Shown here piece by piece: positions 1-10,358 of a DNA stretch of 30,672 nt (position 1 is its first letter; each line of letters opens with the position of its first letter). Where the stretch lies: assembly GCA_003427395.1 (NCBI GenBank), contig BFEA01000169.1:1277115-1307786 (forward strand), written 5' to 3'. The notes under the pieces are model-generated. The model made no database searches. It was given only the letters and a program-made list of their open reading frames with translations, and was not told where the DNA came from. A program made the translations under genes and the position numbers. This DNA is from Chara braunii (taxonomy: Eukaryota > Streptophyta > Charophyceae > Charales > Characeae).

Positions 1-73
<73 letters not shown>
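1..73. repeat. (CA)n microsatellite
   Basis: Uninterrupted CA dinucleotide run that begins at the first base of the window, so its true length is unknown. Confidence 0.99.
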
Positions 74-75
<2 letters not shown>

Positions 76-944
76 ATATACACACATACTCAAAAATATT
101 GGATACACATAAACTTTAAAAAGATGACACAAATTGAGAGAACATGATGTCTGCAACTATTTTCAACATATGGCACTGCACGTTGAACACGTACAAGTAA
201 CATGTGACACTGCATGTGACCCTCTCACAACCGCTTCCTTGTTTTTTGTGGTAAAGGGTGTCTGTGAATTACATTGTATTGCAAAAGACAAAAACCTTTC
301 ATTAAATGCACCGGACAACAATCGCACCTTAATTTCTTGATTTAAATACAATTTTATGACTAAAGGAGTGTGAAAATGTGTACGAAGGATTATGAGTAAT
401 CATCTAATATTCTACCGGCACTGCATGTCCGTTCGCAATGTATACTCCTTTAACACGTCGTAGTCGGCAGGTACGTTGTAATATCATACAAAATATTGCA
501 GTCATATTGAAAATGAATACGCACCTGCTGACCAACGTAGCATTGAAAACAAAAACAGTTAAAGTTATGTAGTTGCGAAACGTTATTATCAGAATCAGTG
601 AAAGTCATGTGTTGCTTTGACAATCTCTTTATTTAAAGTATGTTGGCACACACATGGCGACGACATCACCCTTGTATCATCCCTGTTCCTTGGACACGGG
701 GAATCCCACACATGCCATAACATACGTAGACTACAAAATACAATGTAATTCTTTTTTTTCACCGCTAAATTTTCGAAAGTGAGCAGCAACCAAAACGGAG
801 TCTTCTCAGTATAATATTGTGTCAGTTTTGTTATAATAAAGAGTGATGACTATTCGTAACGGACGAATATTTAAAAAAAAAAAAAAATTGAACGGTGTTG
901 GTAAATTGTTTGTAAACAAACTTTCAACAATTTTTAAACAGGAG
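74..944. other. AT-rich spacer, no gene seen
   Basis: No open frame here looks like protein and both strands have frequent stops. It ends near a run of 15 A at 873-887. Short frames at 134-340 and 595-789 match no family I know and have no coding character. Confidence 0.7.
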
Positions 945-1028
945 AGGCTGTTTTTATACAAATTTTCAACATAACTTCAACTGATTAGGCTGTTTTTACA
1001 CATATTTTCAACATAACTTCAACTGATT
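945..1028. repeat. 42-bp tandem duplication, two copies
   Basis: Units 945-986 and 987-1028 start AGGCTGTTTTTA and end CTTCAACTGATT. They differ at only a couple of positions, which points to a recent local duplication. Confidence 0.95.
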
Positions 1029-1336
1029 ACAAACTGCTGGTCCATCACTGGAATGATATTGTCATGTATGACCAGTGTATTCAAAAGGAAGATTTCATTG
1101 AGATCCCAGATTTTCAACAGCTGAATGTAGTACAAATCATACAAAAATTATGCATGTTCCGAAGCTGTATATTTGGTATAAGGGTATATTATGACATAAA
1201 TTCTGCAGGACCAGTCAATGACGAGCAAACTACAATGTAGAGTTGGGCACTAATTGAACAAGGGCATATACAAAAAGGAGGGGCATTACGTTGTCGACCG
1301 CATCTGCTCCCATGGTCTGAAGATATGCAGCTCTGA

Positions 1337-1360
1337 GTTCGAGTCCTGATGGACTCGAAC
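1337..1360. repeat. Perfect 10-bp inverted repeat with B-box-like arm
   Basis: GTTCGAGTCC (1337-1346) and GGACTCGAAC (1351-1360) are exact reverse complements around a TGAT loop. The left arm with its preceding bases (GAGTTCGAGTCC) resembles a tRNA T-arm/B box. The ~30 bases upstream (CTCCCATGGTCTGAAG) weakly recall the anticodon arm of elongator tRNA-Met. No full cloverleaf can be drawn, so I do not call a tRNA gene. The hairpin abuts the U6-like fragment that starts at 1362. Confidence 0.75.
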
Positions 1361-1361
1361 A

Positions 1362-1418
1362 GGTTGAACCGTTTCTCGATTTATGTGTATCATCCAGGTG
1401 CAGAGGTCATACTAATCT
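1362..1418 (-). pseudogene. U6 snRNA-derived fragment (3' part), decayed
   Basis: On the minus strand this reads AGATTAG, a diverged ATGGCCCCTGC segment, GGATGA, CAC-like, then AAATCGAGAAA and GGTTC. That is the order found in the U6 internal stem-loop and 3' tail. Many positions are substituted (for example TATGACCTCTGCACC for the usual CATGGCCCCTGCGCA), so it cannot be a working U6. The 5' third of U6, including the ACAGAGA box, is not recognisable. It is older than the copies near 10 kb. Confidence 0.75.
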
Positions 1419-2246
1419 ACTGCGCGGTTGATCTCAGCTGCGTGATCTCGATGATCACACTGCTGAAATTGGTCGCGTCATAATGTTCCGAGGGCAGTCA
1501 CTCCAACAAAAGGAGCTAGTATGATTTCGGTATCTTAGGTTCGATGTTTGTATCTGCGGCATGTGATCTTGAGATCTTACCTATTAGGCTAGCTCCTACT
1601 ACGAAAATAGTAGGAGCAAATCCTCTGTAGTATGAGGAGTTTGTCATGGGTGCCCCTCTTGCCCGTGGCCCAGCAGGGCCTACTTAAGGCCTAGCAGACC
1701 TTGCTTGTTGGCCTCTTTCCCGTCGAATGGTCGTACGGCCACGGCTCGACGGTCACCCAACCAGGTAAACCACTGCGCCGGTTTCCCGGCCTTCCGCTTG
1801 GAATCAAACCCCGCGGCTCAACAATTTAAAAATAAATAATAAACAAGCGTCCAATTTCTCTCGTGCCGCGACCCCATACTCGGCGCGACCGTTCTTTTTA
1901 GCCAAGTTAGGCTCTGAATCGCTTGACTGTTAAGTTGCGCATCATGATTTTAGGTAGGGTAGGTTTAGCTTTTACGTTCTTATGTTCGGACACTTCTGTG
2001 GTCTCGACAAAAGCGAAACACTGCCAGTTACTGTCGTTACTCTCGGACGCCACAAGCATCTGGACTAAAGCTCGAAAAAATTTAATCCCTCATTCATAGG
2101 TGCAGTCTGAATGAACTTTTGGCAAACGTCGGTTTCATCAAGTCCTTCAATTCAACAAAAGAATCGGACAACGCTCGAAGTTTAAAACCCCCTGACAAAT
2201 GTCAGCGTATTTGCCCCGACAACGTGATGCCATATTTTAATGGGCA

Positions 2247-2250
<4 letters not shown>
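1419..2250. other. Spacer with GC-rich island at about 1655-1830, no gene seen
   Basis: The GC-rich part reads on the minus strand as a B-box-like GGTTTGATTCC followed by an A-box-like GCGCAGTGG, the wrong order for a tRNA or tRNA-derived SINE head. The rest has no coding or structural signal I can support. Confidence 0.5.

Positions 2251-2332
<82 letters not shown>
2251..2332. repeat. (AT)n microsatellite
   Basis: About 40 uninterrupted AT units. The apparent Ile-Tyr repeat proteins in both directions through it are artefacts of the dinucleotide. Confidence 0.99.
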
Positions 2333-2334
<2 letters not shown>

Positions 2335-5300
2335 CCCTCAGATAACTCAATTTTATTACATTCAACATGTTTGAGGTCATGGACCTCACTTTTTAGCATA
2401 GGTACTAAGAGCATTCAACTTATGAGCAAATCACTCACTATCATGAACTAAATCTTCCTACTTCGAACTACTTTTTTACCCTATTATATTACTAACCCGT
2501 ATTTTTTTATCAAAATATAAGCTACCATAAACTATTAAAAAGAACGCATAAACCGTAGTATATTGAAACAATAGTTTTCGGAAACGTCTGACACTTATGA
2601 CCCTTCAATCGTTCATTTCGCCTCCTGTGACCCAAACCTCTTAACCGAATGTTATAGTTCGACACTAAACCCACCTGATTTTACTAAAAATCCCCCCAAG
2701 CATTCCCTTGTAACTCGTCCGAAATATTATCCCAAACCTCGTGTATCTCTGAACAAATTTAGCCATGTTTTGTTTTTTTTTCCGTTTTTTTATTTTTTTT
2801 TATTTTTTTCGCATCTCATTCTTAAGTATCCCCTTGAAAACAAATTATGTTTCTCTTTGTTTCTGTAATTTTAATCTTTATCATTTTTATCATTATAAAT
2901 GACGATAATATAACTACTTTGCAAACATATGCTACATAACCCTATCCCTCGTCTGTTGACATCGCATCCAATAGTTTCTCAATCAGTATCCATTTTTCTC
3001 CTGTTAGGTCCTGTCGGCTAGTCACTTTTGTCCATTACGCAAAAACACCACCTCCACTTCCCTTCAGACTTTGCGCAAACCCAACAGATATAGTATATAT
3101 TTTTAAGAAGTCAGTTGCACGTATTACAAACTTCTTTACAAATATTTCACTTCTTCAGAAGCAGCGAGTCATTTGGATGACATAGAGAAAATAAAGCAAA
3201 TAACCTAGTGCGACTAAAATTAAAACAATAAAGTTATTTTTTATTTTTTTGGTCATATCTGACTAAACTTTATGTATTTTTATTTCATATTCATATTATG
3301 ATATGATGACAATAAGTAAATCGAATTATTTGAATTTACTATTATATCAAACAACTCTTACCCTTCGCATAATCTTAGGTCTTCAAGAAATGAGGGAGTT
3401 TTATTTTGCATAGTAAAACTTCGAGTTTAAGTACAAACAACAATTGGATTAATGAGCACATATATTTGAACGCCTTGTTATTTTGAATTAATTTGAGTGA
3501 CCTTCATAGACCTATACTGCAGTTGTTAACACAAATGCATTTTTTTTACCCAATTACAAAATATTGAACCATGTTTTTTTCCACTTTGTAATATAAACAC
3601 CCAATTTACTTTATCGTACATCACCTTAAAGCTTAGCATTAGAATCGCAATGTTTATCCTCATTTCATCAATCATCACCACAAATTTAATGGTCATATAA
3701 TATTTTTAAATATTGACATTCGTCTGACACACATTCCGTAATTAAATCTCTTTAAGCGTAGTAAAAAAATTGTTAGCCTATTTTATAATGTCGTCACTCG
3801 TAATTTATATGACAAATTTAGCAGGGAAATAACGTGTCAGCTTCTTACCTCGTTCTTATCATCTTTCTTTTACAAAACCTATGTGACAGTCATTTATCTC
3901 CCTCCATAATTTTATTGTGTACCTCTATCAATTTTCTTACCATGTCTCCCCCAATATATTTTGTAAAACTTAACGAATAAGTCATATTTTTTCGATGTTT
4001 TGGCTATAGAAACAAACTGCAATGTTACTGTTAGTTCATCTATTTTGATTTCTTTTTCATGTTTCCCTTTTACATTTGAAGTGAGTCTTACCTCTGGCAT
4101 GTTCCGTCAGTATCTTTAAATCGAAAGCGACGAATAAGAAAATCCTTAAAATAAGTTGAGGTATAATTGAACATGCTTTAATTCTCAATCGAAGGTAAGA
4201 GAATCGTGAGATGAGGGTGCATGAGTTGATTCATGTATACCGATTTTTTTGTTAACAGTAGTTGTTATTGTTGTTGTTGTTGTTATTGTTTACCTTCTAT
4301 CTCTTATGATTTTTTCATTTTTGTTAAACTTTGTCTCTACTGTGATTTTTTTCTTATAAATATTTTTTATTCTTTGAGTTTTTTTGCTCTTTCTATTATT
4401 ATATTTATTTTGAGATTTGATAATTATTCATCATTGTCGTTGTCTCTTTCACATTTTTTTACAGTTTGTCCCCTCCTTATTGTTAAGTTAGGCTGCTATT
4501 ATGAAAAAGGTTTTCGTTTTGTTAGAGATCAACCTTCACCAACAATCCAACCAATCAATTTCTATAGGGAATAAACTTTCGCTCCTTCCCATTCACCCCG
4601 AAAGGTGGGGACCCATTCAATAATGTCTTTATCTCTTAATAAGTTTGTATTCAATATGCAATAGTGGGGTCCACATGTTTCAAACTTTCATAAATTTACC
4701 GTTATTACCATCAACGTATGGTATGACAACGTGACATTTTATTTATTCATTTTTAGCACGTAATTATATAAGTCTTCTAAAATTATGAGAAAAACTATTA
4801 ATCTCTTCACTCCTATATTTTGTCGAGAGTTGTTAATCTATATAAATTTTGAGCACATGGGTTTATTTTTTGAGAGACTCGGATATTGTGCAAAATCCAT
4901 CACTTCCTATCAGTAACATTGTTTCATCTCTCTTCATATTTTATGTAGATTACGAATGGATTCTTGCATTGCAAAATGTTTTTCAATATCCTCCACGATC
5001 ATATAATCCATTTGGGGTAGTCACAACACCTACATAAAGTTAGTCTTGTCAAAGAGATCATTTGTGTCATACACTGTAACTATAACCAAAATTTCGAAAG
5101 ATGGTTAATAAAGGCTCAATGTTTTTAACAATTTATCATTTCACTTATAATAAATTTAAGGTCATTTTAACCAAATTTATCATTAATTCATAAAGTCCGC
5201 ATTATATTAACAAACAGTTAGTTAGTATAATATCCACTTGATAAATTAGTTTCAAATTCGATTAAAATCGACTTTCGTTTCCTCATAAATTGCATGGCAA

Positions 5301-6289
5301 ATTGCTTGCAATTTTAGATTTTTATTAAATGGCGGCGTTAACCATGACTCCATTAGTGGTTAACGCATGCAAAACTTGAATAAGGCTTTAAGGGTCTATT
5401 TTTATTATGTTTCCCCCCTCAAAACCCTAATTTGAGTTTTTGACATATTACCTGGTCAAAAGTAGGGATCCTCATGAGACAATTGTACAATATTCATTCA
5501 TAATTCTTAATTTTATCCAGTTTCATTTACTACTCCAAAAATTATTGTTAAAATTGATTAGCATAGCTTCAAAATAATCATGAATTATAATTGACATGCC
5601 TCCGTTGCTTCGACATGCGGAATACCAAATTAGAACAATTAAATTCAAATAATATGTTATTGAGTTCAAAAGGTTTGTGGTATCCGAATCATCAATCTTT
5701 CAATTGGTTCGGTTTAAACTCTGACAACTTTTTATTTAGTAATATAATGCCAACCCCTTGCTCATGAATTGATAACTTGAGACGTATTTCTTTATATTTT
5801 CTTCATCAGTCCCCTAACCCTTGTATTATGTTTTACGTTATTATGTTAATATTGATTTTTAATTAATTAAATATTACATTAGCTAAACAATGACTTCGAT
5901 GAACGACTGCTAATTTAAACGCAAGATAAACAAAGGTCAAATTTATCCTTTTGCGTAGTTTATTATTAATTTGAGCATAAAATTTACCTTTATTATGTGG
6001 TATCATCACCATGTTTATCGATGAAATCTCGCTTTTTATTTAATCAAAATTAATGCATCAATCAGTGTCACAAAGTCATAAAGTTAAACAAGGAGTTGAG
6101 TTAATAAATCTTCAGAGAACAACCTAAAGATGAAGCATCCAACAAACAAATGATATACTTTCATCAGTATCTGTTGTTGCAAGAACACTTCAGAAAGACA
6201 AGTTGTCGTTAAGTGAAATTTTTTTTATCTGACTTCAATCATATTACGAAAGTTTTGACCTTGACATTAATTTATAAATGTCTCTTGTT
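2333..6289. other. Long AT-rich spacer, no gene seen
   Basis: About 4 kb of AT-rich sequence with many T-runs (for example 2768-2810) and stops in all frames. Longer frames such as 4233-4574 are pyrimidine-rich low-complexity translations (Cys/Tyr/Ser/Phe), not protein-like. I see no terminal repeats, tRNA or snRNA signature. Confidence 0.65.
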
Positions 6290-6769
6290 GAAGCCACGTT
6301 GTCGAGCGCATCGGTCCGACACCACACGTGGCAGCGCGGGACCCTCTCGGCAGCGTCACGCAGGAGTTGGACCAACCTTGCCGCAAACACACGAATGAAG
6401 CTTCCTTAGGCCGCTCCGGCCGAGTGCGCCAGCCATAACTCTCGCGAGCCCCTACGACAGGATAGGGCCTACGAGAGGCACAACTTACCTCCACCTTACG
6501 GGAGTTGTCACCTCTCTTCGGTGGGCGTATCCCCGCCGAGCTACCAGTCCACAGTATGAAAGCTACTCGGTTGCAATCGCAGAGGTGGACCAGCCGAGGG
6601 CGTTTCTCGTTCGCTGTAGCATAGGGGGTACGCGCGGTAATACGCCTATCGGGCCCACACGCGAACCGACATCTTGGGGGGGGCTGAAGTCCCAAGGGCG
6701 GTCCGACGTCGGTCGACTAGGACGCATCCCACAGACCACGCGCACACCACTTTATGATCACAAAAATAA
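6290..6769. other. GC-rich island, unidentified
   Basis: Sharp switch from AT-rich to GC-rich sequence. An open minus-strand frame (6267-6695, 142 codons) is Arg/Pro-rich and matches no family I recognise. A strong splice-donor-like string (GGAG|GTAAGT) occurs on the minus strand near 6485-6495, but no acceptor or second exon could be paired with it. It may be part of a degraded transposable element. Confidence 0.35.
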
Positions 6770-6786
6770 AACACACACACACACAC
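6769..6786. repeat. Short (CA)n tract
   Basis: About nine CA units following an A-rich stretch. Confidence 0.9.
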
Positions 6787-7205
6787 GAAATGACAAAACA
6801 CAAACAACGTGACAACGCTCCTAGCCCCTCGGTAGCCAACCCATAACTTTCCAATGCGGAAATCGGATAGGCGTCGCGCGCGAGACTTAGTATAAAACCA
6901 CGCGGGCGCAAGGCTAACTCATATCGACTCGCAATGCAAGCGTACGCAAGCAGTCGCAATGATGGCGTACTATGTAGTGTCCATAATCAANCGGTCCCTC
7001 GTGGATCCGAGTACCACTTATGACACTCAAGTGTCAGACTCGAAGTGTCGTGAGGGTCTAATCCTTCACGACATTGCACGGCTGAAGGAATAGTCGTGCG
7101 GCCGCCGCGAGACCTCCGGCGTTTGGTCTGAGAGTCTCGGTAGGCGAGGCAAATAGGGTCTGCACGGGGGCAGATTCCTTCCCTGCAGAGTCTAGGGATT
7201 GGGAT
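6787..7205. other. Mixed-composition spacer with an ambiguous base
   Basis: No gene seen. Base 6991 is N, so local translation is unreliable. Confidence 0.5.
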
Positions 7206-7259
7206 GTCCTGGACAAGGACCTTGAATCTCGGTCCAGGACCAACGTCCGACTATAAAAA
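7206..7259 (+). promoter_or_regulatory. Possible TATA-type promoter with upstream inverted repeat
   Basis: TATAAAAA at 7252-7259 sits 11 bases downstream of a perfect 9-bp inverted repeat (GTCCTGGAC at 7206-7214, GTCCAGGAC at 7232-7240). AATAAA signals follow at about 7616-7622 and 7651-7656. This spacing would suit a short transcript or the U3-R part of an LTR, but no matching second LTR is in the window. Confidence 0.3.
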
Positions 7260-8044
7260 TCTCTGAAAAACAAAAGGATAAAAGGGGATCTCTCTTTTCT
7301 CTCCGATCATAACCTGGTTAACCCTTGCGCATGAACTCAGCAAGTCGCGCGCATACCCAAGGCACATATAAACATATATATGCAAGGCTTATTTATATAG
7401 GACGATCACTTCTCACAGTCACAGTGAGACTCCTCTCAATCATGTATATATGTAATCGCAGGCAGTTACATCCAGAGTCCAAACCACAACCATACCTGCA
7501 ATCACATCAAAGATCCAGCAAAAGTCCACACACTACACGGGGTCAACTTCAACCATTCTCTATGCTCATACCCCTCGCTTTAGCCATACAAACCTCACCC
7601 TGGTGAACTCCCACAGAATAAATACTCAGTACTTTTGTTAAATGGTCATTCAATAAAGTCCGGGTGAAAACACAATGAAACAGTTCAAACCACAGGGCTA
7701 AAGCCTTTAGGTTGAGCGACAGGGGTGGATTGGAGTTGAATCGTAAACCGATGAATCGACAACCGACCTGTTATCAGTGATGGCAGAAGATGATCCTCAT
7801 AGGATCAAGCTGAATCTAGTCCAAATCCTGAATCGAAGTCCAACGAAAGTCTGTACCAAAAGACAGGTCAATGCCCAAGCTAAATCATCAGCATATGTTG
7901 GATGAACCTCCATAGCACATCCTCACTCAAAGTTATCTGCCAACCAAGTATAAGTCTACCTTTAAGCCAGTGTCCAAAGCAAAGGTAGACTAACGGCAGG
8001 ATCATTCAGGGTGGATCGCCAGAATCGCTACCTGTCAAAATATA
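7260..8044. other. Unclassified leader-like sequence, no gene seen
   Basis: Between the TATA-like box and the ~120-bp tandem repeats there is no convincing ORF. The frame at 7325-7606 is Ser/Gln/His-rich without recognisable motifs. Two AATAAA signals fall near 7616 and 7651. This may be one end of a non-autonomous retroelement that continues to about 9.7 kb. Confidence 0.4.
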
Positions 8045-8450
8045 ATCTATCTCCTCTAAACTAAGAAAATTTCGACAGCGCTTCCCGTAGGAAAAGTGTC
8101 TTTTTAGAATTCATATCAGTCCGAATATGAAACCAAAAATAGTCTTTGACTTTCCAAAGTCCAATTTTGTCTAACTCCCTGAATTAGCAAAAATTTGGGC
8201 AGCACTCCCTTCAGAAAAGAAGACTTTCCAGATTTTTACTAAGTCATATATAAACTTTAGACAAGTTGGATTTTGACAAGTCAAAATTTGACTAACTCCT
8301 TAAATTTGCAGAAATTTCGGCAGCGCTTCCCGTAGAGAAAGTAGCTTACCAAAATTTATACAAAGCCAAGTATAACAAAAGATCTCAGAAAAATGCGAAA
8401 ATCGATCTAAGCAAAAAAACTTAGCTCCGAAAATGCAGGAATTGAAACTA
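8045..8450. repeat. Diverged tandem repeat, ~120-bp unit, three copies plus a partial
   Basis: Copies begin near 8045, 8170 and 8291, with a partial fourth near 8447. Each carries a CTAACTCC-like start and then AAATTTCGGCAGCGCTTCCC-like sequence (8062-8090, 8182-8210, 8304-8330). A stretch around AAGTCATAT/AAGCCAAGTAT follows. Copies are substantially diverged and contain no conserved frame. Confidence 0.8.
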
Positions 8451-8654
8451 ACTCCTATCGCTCCAGCACGTGGGGAGCAACTAAAGCAACTACCTGTCAA
8501 ACTGAAACTCACACCAAGTAGTAGCCTCACTCAGTCCCATGCAGACCAACGCACAAAAGTGAGTACTCTCACCACCCCAAGTCAAACTTAGCAAACAATA
8601 GTTCGTAATATCTTAATGCTTTATTCCCTTATACCCAACTTACTTAGGGCATAA

Positions 8655-9482
8655 AGTCAAGCCGTCCAATCTTATGGAACATGCCTGACTCAACCATTAA
8701 GTATACACGAACGGGTTGCACAACAACTTCTCTCTTCTTTTGGGCGTATGACTAAGTCGTTCATCTTAGAAACAAGACTTAGTCGCCCTGAGCTGCTTAA
8801 TATCCAGATTATATATACCTCTCTGAACTTGGTGTTCAAAAGCTGGGCATAGGACTGAGCCGTTCATCTTAGAACAAGGTCCAGCCTGCCCAGGGTTACC
8901 TTCAATTATACTCTTAGTTATACTCTCTTCACTTCATGTTAAGCTATAGCTAGACCGTCCAGTCTTATGGAACCCATGCTTGGCTAGCCTGTTCATAAAT
9001 GAAATAATATAAAATATAGCCAAAATTTAACCTTTTGGGTTCCAGCATGTGCGAGGCATTGGGCCGGACCGTTCAATCTTATGGAACACATCTGGTCCTT
9101 TGCCAGGTTCGTTTCTCTCTGATCCACTGTGTGCGGCATGAGTCCAAGACCTTTCAATCTTATGGACATGCCTTGCCCTCAGCGAGAATTAGTCCCTCAG
9201 AATGAAACAGGAAGGGGCTGAGCTGTCCAATCTTATGGTTTTGCTCAGACCTCCTCGACCAAAAACAAAAGAAACAAAACAAAACCCCAACCAAACATTG
9301 CAACCAAATCCTCCAATCTTATGATACAGATTCGGCCCCTGAAAAGTCAGCCACAGCCAAACCCTCACAATCATTCAGAGCAATCAGACCGTCCAATCTT
9401 ATGGAACTGGTCTAACTCTCCATGCAATTCAAAAATAAAACACAGCGGTCAAGCCGTCCAATCTTATGGAACCGTGCCTGAC
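8655..9482. repeat. Array of ten hairpins with a shared loop and variable stems
   Basis: Ten copies at about 8655-8690, 8750-8784, 8843-8893, 8948-8985, 9055-9104, 9135-9177, 9218-9248, 9304-9335, 9386-9413 and 9448-9482, spaced roughly 65-115 bp. Each has an apical TCCA-ATCTTA-TGGA-like hairpin; copies 2 and 3 use TTC-ATCTTA-GAA, which keeps pairing and the hexaloop. Outer stems differ yet mostly stay complementary: GACTAAGTC/GACTTAGTC, CTGGGCA/TGCCCAG, GGACC/GGTCC, CTGAGC/GCTCAG, AGACC/GGTCT. In copies 1, 8 and 10 the plus-strand A-C mismatch becomes a G-U pair if the minus strand is transcribed; copy 4 favours plus. No coding frame runs through the array. Confidence 0.9.
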
Positions 9483-9985
9483 TCTATAAGACTCTCCCAG
9501 TTGCAAGCAAAACTGTCTTTCTCCCAACCTTCCCCCGGATGTCATTCCCCTTCGTTCACAGTCTGCGTTCAGGCAATCAACAAAACTGAAACTGAGCTTG
9601 CACAGACCTTCCTTTACTTAGTCTGATTTATGTTCTAAAAGTCGGCTGAAAGTCAAAATAGGGGTGCATGTAGTACACTCAGTCAAACATAACGAGATGT
9701 ACAGATAGGGGTTATACCAGGGTATATAAAGGGAAAGCAATGGTTACCTTTCAATTCTCTGCCTCCAGAGCCTTGCCTAGGCTCCGGCAGAGCTCCCGCA
9801 ATCGGTGGGGCGAGCCTCCCACAGAGGCCTTGGCGCGGATTACGGGTTGCAAGCTTTTCTGGCCTTATATCCAAGTCTGACGAGCGAATGGCACGGCAGT
9901 ATCGTCGTGGCCTCCGCCCCAGTGCCTCTAGCCGCCGTACTCGATAATAGCGACGAGGGGGAAAAGGCAAGAACCCAAGGTGCTC
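9483..9985. other. Spacer, no gene seen
   Basis: AT-moderate to about 9740, then GC-rich. The minus-strand frame 9683-9970 (95 codons, Arg/Pro-rich) overlaps the region just 3' of the U6 copy and matches no family I recognise. Confidence 0.5.
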
Positions 9986-10079
9986 GGCCCTTTCCCCGAT
10001 TTATGCGTGTCATCCTTGCGCAGGGGCCATGCTAATCTTCTCTGTACCGTTCCAATTTTAAACAGGTGTCCCGAAGGAC
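9986..10079 (-). ncRNA. U6: U6 snRNA-like gene or recent pseudogene
   Basis: U6 is the catalytic-core snRNA of the spliceosome. The minus strand reads the plant-type 5' stem-loop (GTCC-TTCG-GGAC), then AAAATTGGAAC, the ACAGAGA box, GATTAGCATGGCCCCTGCGC, AAGGATGACACGC and AAATCG. The ACAGAGA box, AGC triad and internal stem-loop are intact from recalled U6; the clear differences are GATACAG to GGTACAG and changes in the CATCCGATA segment and the 3' tail. After GGGCC the terminal U-run expected of Pol III U6 is missing. No TATA box or plant upstream element is visible beyond 10079. I therefore favour a recent pseudogene with an intact core. Confidence 0.88.
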
Positions 10080-10117
10080 TCAGCCGGGGCAATGCCCCCT
10101 GGCGCTACCAAAGGCCA

Positions 10118-10140
10118 CTCGGCCTTTTCCTCTATCGCTC

Positions 10141-10146
<6 letters not shown>
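10118..10146 (-). pseudogene. Internally deleted U6-derived fragment
   Basis: The minus strand gives AAAATTGGAGCGATAGAGG joined directly to AAAAGGCCGAG. These match the start of the U6 body and the tail sequence seen at 9981-9990, with the central part missing. It is in the same orientation as its two neighbours. Confidence 0.6.

Positions 10147-10171
<25 letters not shown>
10144..10171. repeat. Poly(T) run of 28
   Basis: Homopolymer directly adjoining the deleted U6 fragment. On the minus strand it is a poly(A) upstream of that fragment, the wrong side for a retroposed 3' tail of the same RNA. Confidence 0.95.
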
Positions 10172-10175
<4 letters not shown>

Positions 10176-10300
10176 AATGCTGCTCCATCTATTGGTGGGG
10201 AGCGACACCTGCTGGAAACCGAGTCTAGTGTCCCAATTGAAATGACATGACACACCGAGATTGTTACCTGTTTTTTTTGTGGCCGCGGCCATATCTATTG
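10172..10300. other. Short spacer between U6-derived copies
   Basis: No gene or repeat recognised. Confidence 0.5.
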
Positions 10301-10358
10301 ACCTCCTAGGGCTCTAAATATCTCTATCGCTCCAATTCTAGCGGATGTCCCGAAGGAC
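10301..10358 (-). pseudogene. U6 snRNA-derived fragment (5' half)
   Basis: The minus strand begins with the 5' stem-loop GTCCTTCGGGACATCCG, closer to plant U6 than the complete copy at 9986-10079, then GAATTGGAGCGATAGAG. It decays through ATTTAGAGCCC into unrelated sequence. The bases just upstream (CGGCCTGA) match those upstream of the 9986-10079 copy (CGGCTGA). This suggests segmental duplication including flank rather than independent retroposition. Confidence 0.75.

Noticed and set aside
1340-1360. Hammerhead-like CTGATGGACTCGAACAG
   Set aside because: It lacks stem II and a GAAA box; it is simply the loop of the 10-bp palindrome.
1337-1360. Complete tRNA gene
   Set aside because: Only a B-box/T-arm-like segment is recognisable; no acceptor stem or D arm can be drawn.
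2119-2451. Ile-Tyr repeat protein
   Set aside because: It is an artefact of the (AT)n microsatellite, open on both strands.
6290-6769. Ribosomal RNA gene fragment in the GC-rich island
   Set aside because: No universally conserved rRNA string was recognised on either strand.
8655-9482. CRISPR array
   Set aside because: Spacing varies from about 65 to 115 bp, the repeats are degenerate with variable arms, and the sequence is eukaryotic.
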